Notes under the pieces: generated by a model | What the model saw: only the letters and a program-made list of their open reading frames with translations | The model's database searches: none | Told to the model about the DNA's origin: nothing | In this document: positions 31,833 through 37,337 of the stretch, piece after piece | How the letters are laid out: the number at the start of each line of letters is the position of its first letter | How positions within the stretch are numbered: the stretch's first letter is position 1 | Assembly: GCA_967755175.1 (NCBI GenBank) | Contig: CBRAFO010000028.1 | Span: 1 to 37,337, forward strand | DNA: 37,337 nucleotides | Direction: 5' to 3' | DNA from: Rariglobus sp967755175 | GTDB taxonomy: Bacteria; Verrucomicrobiota; Verrucomicrobiia; Opitutales; Opitutaceae | Position numbers and translations under genes: made by a program

Positions 31833-32750
31833 TCAGGTGCGGAGCCAGTCGTCGTATTTTCGAGAGGTGCTGTGGACGCGTCCGGCGGACTGACCCGTGG
31901 TGCTGGCAATTTCGCCCGTTTCCAAAAGCTGTTTCACGCGCATCAGGTCCACCGGAATTTGTTTCTCCGGGGCTTCGCCAAAAAGCTTGGCGAGGGTCGC
32001 GCCCACCACGCCTCCGGGCGGGCGGTAGTGAAGCTCAACATGCACCACGGTGCCGCGCCCACCGGTCGCCGGCTCGAAGCGCACGGTGCCGGAATTCTGC
32101 ACAGTGGAGCCGGGCAGCGAACGCCACGAAACCAGTTCGTCCGGCCGGTCCTCGACGATCTCTGCGTCCCACTCGACCGTGGTGCCGGCGGGCCCTTTCG
32201 CCAGCCAATGCGAATGACCGTCACCCGTGTCGGTGACCGCGAGCAAGTGGCTCATGAAACGCGGAAGGTTCTCGAAGTTGCGCCAGAAGGCGTAGAGTTC
32301 TCCAGCCGGTTTGTTGATGGTGATGGTCGCAACCACCGGGCGTTCGGCGGGCGGGTTCAAGCCGGCCCCGGTTAACAGATTCCGGCTCGTGCTGCGGTGA
32401 TCGCCGGTGCTGTGTTGCACGCTTGCGGCCACGTCCACCAGGGCGATTCCGCCCACGGCAACCATCGCGATCCGCGCGCGCGTGCGGTGATCGCCGGTGA
32501 TGGATGCGCGACTGAGCAACGCCAGGTCCATGGCGTCACCGGCGACGCGTCCCCACAACCAGCCCGCGGGCCGGGATTCGGTCAGGATACCGATGCCGGT
32601 GATGATCTCGCGCACGCCCACCAGTTGAAGGACATCGTGTTCGTTTTTCACGCCCATCGCCCGCGCCAGTCGCCGGGGTGCCACCAGCGTGGCGACACCC
32701 AACCCGATGCTGAGCCACCCCAAGCCATGCGCTAGTTTTTGTTCGTTCAT
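31833..32750 (-). CDS. Membrane-anchored SRPBCC (polyketide cyclase/dehydrase-like) protein
   Basis: A 305-residue protein from ATG 32750, with GAGGA about 8 bases upstream. The first 110 residues contain hydrophobic stretches (LGWLSIGLGVATLVAP, and IAMVAVGGIALVDVAAS) and likely form a small membrane domain. Residues about 135-285 form the SRPBCC domain, with ITINKPAGELYAFWRNFENLPRFM and GTVVHVELHYRPPGG. Such domains bind hydrophobic ligands. Its pairing with a zinc dehydrogenase is seen in other genomes, but the shared role is unknown. Confidence 0.82.
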   Translation of the reverse strand: MNEQKLAHGLGWLSIGLGVATLVAPRRLARAMGVKNEHDVLQLVGVREIITGIGILTESRPAGWLWGRVAGDAMDLALLSRASITGDHRTRARIAMVAVGGIALVDVAASVQHSTGDHRSTSRNLLTGAGLNPPAERPVVATITINKPAGELYAFWRNFENLPRFMSHLLAVTDTGDGHSHWLAKGPAGTTVEWDAEIVEDRPDELVSWRSLPGSTVQNSGTVRFEPATGGRGTVVHVELHYRPPGGVVGATLAKLFGEAPEKQIPVDLMRVKQLLETGEIASTTGQSAGRVHSTSRKYDDWLRT

Positions 32751-32966
32751 GAAAACATCCTCGGGCTCACCATCGCACGCGACGAGGCACCTCGAAATGG
32801 GGCGAAAGCCGTAACGACTCAGGCTGAATCACCTCTCCGGATCGCCCCCGTTTCCCCTACCCGAAAAGGAACCGATCGGCCGAACGCCAGTCCCGCCCAT
32901 TCACCGAGCAGCGACTGTCCGCGAGTTCATCAGGAAATCGCGCGCACTTCGTCACTCGCCGCCCCG

Positions 32967-34340
32967 ATGCTCAAGCCGCTCCCCGATCTAGCCCCTCGGA
33001 TCGCCTTCTTCCTGTCGATCCTCTCGCTAGGCGTTGCCTATGGATACCTCTCGCGCCGCCAAGGCTGGTTTCCGCACCCGTTGGTCCTCGCCGCCAAACC
33101 GGGCGTGCAGGCGGCCCACGACCGGCTGCTGGGCATCCGCCCGTGGTATTATGTAGCGGCACCGGCGAGGGAACGCATAACCGTGGCCCAGCCCGCCGCC
33201 GTCCAGCCTGGCCCGACCCTCGTGGCCTTCGTCGGCTCCGATGGACACCAGTTCATCCAAGTCATCGAGAGCAATGGTAACGTGATCAACCAGTGGCGCG
33301 TTGACTGGTTTGATCTCTGGCCCAACGCCGACCACCTCGACGAAGACCTCCGCCCCAAATCGCGGCCCGGCGCCATCGTGCATGGCGTGTTGTTGCTCAA
33401 CGACGGGAGCGTCGTCCTGCAGCACGACGCCTGCGGCATGGTGAGGCTCGACGCCTGCGGCCACGTCCTCTGGCGCCTCGCACAACGCACGCACCACTCG
33501 CTCTGCCTCGACGACCACGGGCACATCTGGACGAGCATTCGCCATACGCGCAAAGACCCGCTGCCCGGCCTCCCCGCGTATCACCCGCCGTTCGAGGAAT
33601 ACACCATCGCCGAAATCTCCACCGAGGGAAAACTACTCCAAGAGGTTTCGATCTTCGATCTGCTGCGGGAGAACAATCTCACCGGGCTGCTCATGATGAG
33701 TTCCGTGCACCCCGACTACCCCGACACGGGCGGCGACACCTTGCACGTCAACGATGTCGAGGTGTTCCCCGCCACGATGAAACCCGGCCGCTTCCAACCC
33801 GGCGACGTCATGGTCTCGATCCGCGGCATCAACGCCGTCGTCGTTTTCGATCTCGCGAAACGCACCGTGCGCTACCTCTCAATCGGCGGCTTCGTGCGTC
33901 AACACGACCCCGACTTCATCGACGGAAACACCTTCTCCGTCCTCGACAACAACCACATCGGGCTGCGCGCCGAAGGCATCCAGAGTCGCGTTGTCATCGA
34001 GAACGCCGTGACCGGCGAACGCCGCGTCGCCTTCACCGGCACACCCGCGCAGCCCTTCTACACCGAGTTCATGGGCAACCACCAATGGTTGCCCAACGGC
34101 AACCTGCTCCTCGTCGAAACCACCCGCGGTCGCGTGTTCGAAGTCGATGCCGCCGGACATCCCGTGTGGCAGTTCGCCAACCTCCTGGAAGACGGCTGGG
34201 CGGGCGCCGTTTCCGAGGGCACGCGGCTTCCCGTCAGCTTCACCGCCGAGTTCTTCGCGGCCCGACGCGCCGCGTGCGCACCACCACCCGCCAACGCTTC
34301 GGAACACACGAAGCCATCGTCTCAACCCGTCGCCCGATAA
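32967..34340 (+). CDS. Arylsulfotransferase (ASST)-like protein
   Basis: A 457-residue protein from ATG 32967; the frame is open upstream to 32739, but the added residues look non-coding and overlap the divergent gene. One membrane helix lies near residues 12-29 (IAFFLSILSLGVAYGYLS), so the rest is probably periplasmic. The body has repeated blade-like motifs of a beta-propeller, and GNHQWLPNGNLLLVETTRGRVFEVDAAGHPVWQF matches the ASST family. ASST enzymes move sulfate from phenolic sulfates without PAPS, using a catalytic His; which His here serves is not clear to me. It heads an apparent operon with a small membrane protein and a PAPS-type sulfotransferase. Confidence 0.75.
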   Translation: MLKPLPDLAPRIAFFLSILSLGVAYGYLSRRQGWFPHPLVLAAKPGVQAAHDRLLGIRPWYYVAAPARERITVAQPAAVQPGPTLVAFVGSDGHQFIQVIESNGNVINQWRVDWFDLWPNADHLDEDLRPKSRPGAIVHGVLLLNDGSVVLQHDACGMVRLDACGHVLWRLAQRTHHSLCLDDHGHIWTSIRHTRKDPLPGLPAYHPPFEEYTIAEISTEGKLLQEVSIFDLLRENNLTGLLMMSSVHPDYPDTGGDTLHVNDVEVFPATMKPGRFQPGDVMVSIRGINAVVVFDLAKRTVRYLSIGGFVRQHDPDFIDGNTFSVLDNNHIGLRAEGIQSRVVIENAVTGERRVAFTGTPAQPFYTEFMGNHQWLPNGNLLLVETTRGRVFEVDAAGHPVWQFANLLEDGWAGAVSEGTRLPVSFTAEFFAARRAACAPPPANASEHTKPSSQPVAR

Positions 34341-34368
34341 CTGCCCCAGCACCCACCCCAAAACACCC

Positions 34369-34593
34369 ATGACCTCGCTCACACTTAATACTCCGTTCGC
34401 CTCGATAATCACTGCTTACATCGGCCCCGGGACCGGACTCTCCGCGATAGGCGCACTCCTGGCGCTGGGTGTCAGCTTCATCGTCACCTTCTTCGCCTTT
34501 ATTTGGTATCCCATCCGACGCCTTCGACGGAAATGGCGCGCCCGCGCTCTCACGCCCGGCACCGACTGGCCCGGCCGCACCCCGAGACGATGA
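34369..34593 (+). CDS. Small membrane protein with YIGPGTGLSAIG motif
   Basis: A 74-residue protein. After a short start comes TAYIGPGTGLSAIGALLALG, then a hydrophobic helix (FIVTFFAFIWYP) and a basic tail (IRRLRRKWRAR). The YIGPG-G motif recurs in small uncharacterised membrane proteins encoded beside sulfotransferase-like and phosphodiesterase-like genes. Its stop overlaps the next start by 4 bases (ATGA, 34590-34593), so translation is probably coupled. Confidence 0.75.
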   Translation: MTSLTLNTPFASIITAYIGPGTGLSAIGALLALGVSFIVTFFAFIWYPIRRLRRKWRARALTPGTDWPGRTPRR

Positions 34594-36104
34594 TCGACTG
34601 GTTCGCCACGCTCCTGCTCGCCGTGTCCGTGGCACTCCTGGCCAAGTGCTTCGGCCTGGTCACGCATAGCCGCACCGTGCTCGTCCTCGCGGAGGAGTCA
34701 CTCGTCATCATCGGCGACCGCATGCGCGACGACGACGCCAAGGAGACTGCGTTGCGGCGACAAGCCTTCCGATTGTTCAAACTCTTCGGCATCCTGGTCG
34801 TCGGTGGCTTGGCGGCGGTGTGCCTTCCGCTGGTCGCGCTCCGGCTCGCGGACCGGCTCGGCGCGGTATCGGAGGCCCGGGTGCTGGCGATTACGCTCTC
34901 GGCGCCCTTTCTCGGCGCAGGTGCCGTCGCCAGCGTCCTCGCACTGCTGGCGTGCCGCTACCGCCGGAGCGACGTGTCGGCCGCCTCCAACGTATTCGAG
35001 AATCGCTACTCGACGGTGGACCGCTGGCTGCACCACCTCGCCTTCGCCGGCGGTCCGGTCCAGATCGCGCTCTCCGGCTGGGAAGACCGCGGTTACCGGC
35101 GCCGGCTTGCGCGTGTCCGCACCGGGCATCCTGTATTTATAACCTCACTACCTCGCGCCGGCACGACGCTGCTCCTCAACCTCTGCGCACAACGCCAGGA
35201 GTTCATCGCGCACACTTACCGCCGCATGCCCTTCGTGCTAACGCCCCTGTGGTGGGAGCGGTTCTCACGTTTTTTCCGCGTTGCCGATGCGCCCCGTGAA
35301 CGCGCCCACGGCGATGGCCTGCTGGTGAGCGCCGACAGCCCGGAAGCCTTGGAGGAAATGTTGTGGCTCAACTTCTGGCCGGAACATTACGAGCCGGCAC
35401 GCATTCGGCCGTGGATGGCGGATGAAGCTCACCCGGAGTTCGCTGAATTTTTCCCGCGGCATGTCCGCAAACTCATCGCCGCCAGCACCAACACCGACGC
35501 GGGCAACGGCGTTGGCCGACCACGTCGCTACGTGTCGAAGAACAACGCGAACATCGCCCGCATCGCCTGGCTCGCACGGACGTTTCCCGAGGCGCGATTC
35601 GTGGTTCCCTTCCGATCACCGCTGCAACACGCCGCGTCGCTCCTACGTCAGCACAGGCGCTTTCTGGAGATCCACCGGCAGGACGCGTTTGCCCGGCACT
35701 ACATGGCGGGCATCGGTCATTTCGATTTCGGCGCCAACCTGCGCCCGATTGATTTCGATGGATGGACGCTGGAAGACCCCGGCACGCCCACCACGGAGCT
35801 GGCGTATTGGTTGCGCTATTGGCTGGCCGCTTACCGGCAACTCGCCCTGCGCACAGATGAAAACGTGCGCTGGGTAGACTTCGACGCGCTGTGTGCGGCG
35901 CCCGCCCCAGCCCTAACGCGACTTGCGGACTTCCTCGAACTCAGCAACCCGGAGAGCTTCATCGCCGGCAGTGGCGACATCCGCCCGCCCAGGCCGCACG
36001 AAGTAATGGCGTCCCACGTCCCTGCGGCCCTCTTAAACGAAGCGAGGGCGCTGCACTTCCGTCTCACGCAACTAGCCGGAACCACGAGAGCATACGGCAT
36101 ATGA
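34590..36104 (+). CDS. Membrane-anchored sulfotransferase
   Basis: A 504-residue protein from ATG 34590. Likely membrane helices are at about 2-22, 66-86 and 99-122. The sulfotransferase domain starts near residue 175; PVFITSLPRAGTTLLLNL (181-198) is the PAPS 5'-phosphosulfate loop, and FVVPFRSPLQHAASLLRQH is the likely 3'-phosphate-binding segment. The enzyme would transfer sulfate from PAPS to an unknown acceptor, at or near the membrane. It is coupled to the small membrane protein and lies downstream of the ASST-like gene, suggesting a sulfation pathway that spans the membrane. Confidence 0.82.
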   Translation: MIDWFATLLLAVSVALLAKCFGLVTHSRTVLVLAEESLVIIGDRMRDDDAKETALRRQAFRLFKLFGILVVGGLAAVCLPLVALRLADRLGAVSEARVLAITLSAPFLGAGAVASVLALLACRYRRSDVSAASNVFENRYSTVDRWLHHLAFAGGPVQIALSGWEDRGYRRRLARVRTGHPVFITSLPRAGTTLLLNLCAQRQEFIAHTYRRMPFVLTPLWWERFSRFFRVADAPRERAHGDGLLVSADSPEALEEMLWLNFWPEHYEPARIRPWMADEAHPEFAEFFPRHVRKLIAASTNTDAGNGVGRPRRYVSKNNANIARIAWLARTFPEARFVVPFRSPLQHAASLLRQHRRFLEIHRQDAFARHYMAGIGHFDFGANLRPIDFDGWTLEDPGTPTTELAYWLRYWLAAYRQLALRTDENVRWVDFDALCAAPAPALTRLADFLELSNPESFIAGSGDIRPPRPHEVMASHVPAALLNEARALHFRLTQLAGTTRAYGI

Positions 36105-36155
36105 AAGGACGCAGCCTTGCCCAACGTCCGAGTCGGCCGATGATGACCGGCTTTC

Positions 36156-37157
36156 ATGGCGCAACCCGGCTTCTTCCCGATCACCCTCGTTTCCCTCTTG
36201 GCTGCCGGTGCGATGTTCGCGGCCGCCCCTGCCGCCCCCGCTGCCAACACGGACGAAGAAGACCTGCTTTCAGTCGGACAGGCGTTGTTCGATGCTTACG
36301 CCCCGCCCGAGATCAAGAAGGACTTCGCCTTTCCCACTCGCGAGCAATGGGACGCGTTTGCCGCCCGCTTGGAGAAAACGCGCGAGACCGGCACGATGGC
36401 CGAGCTCGCCGCTTACGAGACCGAAGTCCGCGCCGCGTTAGTCGCTCTGCGCGCCTTGCCCGAGTATAAGGATTACGCCGACTGGCTGGCCGAACGCCTC
36501 GACGAAATCGTGATCGCCAAAGAAGCGACCGCGCGACCCGTTCCGCCCGTCCCGCCGATCACTCCTCCTCAGCCCACTCCGGAAACTCCCGGCACAGTGC
36601 GGCCGCCGACCGTGCCTCGCCCTATTCCGACGGCGTCCGACATTCCGCTATATGACCTGTGGGTAAGCCGCCTGCGCGATCGCCCTCGCCCGGCCCGCGC
36701 CGACGAATTCCTGCCCGACGTGAAAAAGGCGTTCGCCGCCGAAGGGCTGCCTGCCGAACTCGCGTGGCTCGCTGAAACAGAATCGAGCTTTAACCCAAAC
36801 GCCCGCAGTCCCGCCGGCGCGAGCGGCCTGTATCAACTCATGCCAATCACGGCCAAGGCGCAGGGGCTTAGTCTGCTGCCCTTCGACGAACGCACCCAGC
36901 CCGAGAAGAGTGCGCACGCGTCCGCGAGTTTGCTCCGCCGGTTGCACCGCATGTTCGGTTCATGGCCGCTCGCGCTCGCCGCGTATAACGCCGGCGAAGG
37001 CCGCGTGCGGCGAATCATGAAGGCGCAGGACGCCAAAACGTTTAGCCAGATCGCCGACGCGCTCCCGACCGAGACGCGCCTCTACGTCCCGCAAGTCCTC
37101 GCCACGCTCGCCGTGCGTGAAGGCCTCGATCCCGCCAAGCTCGCCGCCCCGCGTTGA
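36156..37157 (+). CDS. Lytic transglycosylase, SLT domain (MltD-like)
   Basis: A 333-residue protein from ATG 36156. A signal peptide covers about residues 1-30. A helical region and a Pro/Thr-rich linker (128-160) lead to the SLT domain: catalytic E209 in ETESSFNPNARSP, GASGLYQLMP (221-230) and AYNAG (276-280). It would cut the glycan strands of peptidoglycan in the periplasm, leaving anhydro ends. No LysM repeat is seen, unlike full MltD. It follows the sulfotransferase by 51 bases but may be an independent unit. Confidence 0.92.
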   Translation: MAQPGFFPITLVSLLAAGAMFAAAPAAPAANTDEEDLLSVGQALFDAYAPPEIKKDFAFPTREQWDAFAARLEKTRETGTMAELAAYETEVRAALVALRALPEYKDYADWLAERLDEIVIAKEATARPVPPVPPITPPQPTPETPGTVRPPTVPRPIPTASDIPLYDLWVSRLRDRPRPARADEFLPDVKKAFAAEGLPAELAWLAETESSFNPNARSPAGASGLYQLMPITAKAQGLSLLPFDERTQPEKSAHASASLLRRLHRMFGSWPLALAAYNAGEGRVRRIMKAQDAKTFSQIADALPTETRLYVPQVLATLAVREGLDPAKLAAPR

Positions 37158-37186
37158 GCATAGCGGAGCGGTGAGATGCCCGGATC

Positions 37187-37311
37187 GAAATGTAGGAGCC
37201 TGCTTGCAGGCGATGGTTTGACGTGGGAGCGAGCTTGCTCGCGAGGATCGAATGATCGCGAGCAAGCTCGCTCCCACGTTTGGAATCGCCTGCAAGCAGG
37301 CTCCTACATTC
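37187..37311. repeat. Nested REP-like inverted repeats of two types
   Basis: The outer arms at 37187-37214 and 37285-37311 are the GTAGGAGCCTGCTTGCAGGC element in opposite orientations. Inside them are perfect 24-base inner arms at 37221-37244 and 37256-37279 with core GTGGGAGCGAGCTTGCTCGC, separated by 11 bases. The inner core matches the Pseudomonas-type REP. It follows the transglycosylase stop. Confidence 0.85.
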
Positions 37312-37337
37312 AAACACTCATACCCTCAACGTGGCCT

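Noticed and set aside
37042..37317. Minus-strand frames at the right edge
   Set aside because: They read through the REP block and the antisense of the transglycosylase; no family is recognised.

Overview
This is a 37.3 kb piece of a GC-rich bacterial chromosome. The best guess is a verrucomicrobium of the Opitutaceae type. That is inferred from gene style: a membrane Ser/Thr kinase with DUF4019 repeats, a protein with autotransporter-associated beta-strand repeats, a sigma factor paired with a VWA/DUF3520 protein, and an rpmH-rnpA-yidD-yidC block followed by yebC. No 16S rRNA or other decisive marker is present. Genes are dense. I recognise no tRNA, rRNA, CRISPR array, prophage or transposase.

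Layout. 1-6.9 kb (+): the 3' part of a large kinase/DUF4019 membrane protein, two small unknown genes, a GNAT acetyltransferase, a methyltransferase, a PaiB-like FMN-binding protein and a secreted protein, closed by hairpins. 7.0-10.65 kb (-): rpmH (too short for a usual ORF list), rnpA, yidD, yidC and yebC, the ribosome / RNase P / membrane insertion block. 10.9-15 kb (+): a YfcE-like phosphoesterase, a YgjP-like metallopeptidase, a FAD oxidoreductase fused to a Rieske domain, and a kinase-like protein. 15-22.4 kb (-): an exported peroxiredoxin, an 8-oxoguanine glycosylase, an alpha-E / circularly permuted ATP-grasp pair, a secreted protein and an orphan peptide-binding lipoprotein. 22.6-29.2 kb (+): a GYF_2-RDD membrane protein, an ECF sigma factor with a fused anti-sigma-like/VWA protein, a SlyD-like isomerase, polyphosphate glucokinase, a DAO-type oxidase and a CheY-like regulator. 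29.3-32.75 kb (-): an Ig-like/beta-strand-repeat protein, a zinc alcohol dehydrogenase and a SRPBCC protein. 33-37.2 kb (+): an arylsulfotransferase-like protein, a small membrane protein, a membrane sulfotransferase and a lytic transglycosylase.

The most unusual content is small repeated DNA. (i) A 496-bp cassette at 17851-18346 has 31-bp inverted ends (29 of 31 match) built from an ACCAATG heptamer. It carries only a frameshifted four-helix-bundle (23S rRNA-IVP/Avd-like) gene and sits between the normally adjacent ATP-grasp and alpha-E genes. (ii) A perfect 43-nt palindrome lies at 20727-20769, and a diverged copy lies in frame inside the 8-oxoguanine glycosylase gene. rnpA has a similar in-frame, palindrome-rich insertion in a loop. 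Both recall the protein-coding palindromic elements of Rickettsia. (iii) REP-like hairpins (GTAGGAGC...GCAGGCGAT) occur at four intergenic loci, including a nested double REP at the right end whose inner unit matches the Pseudomonas-type REP.
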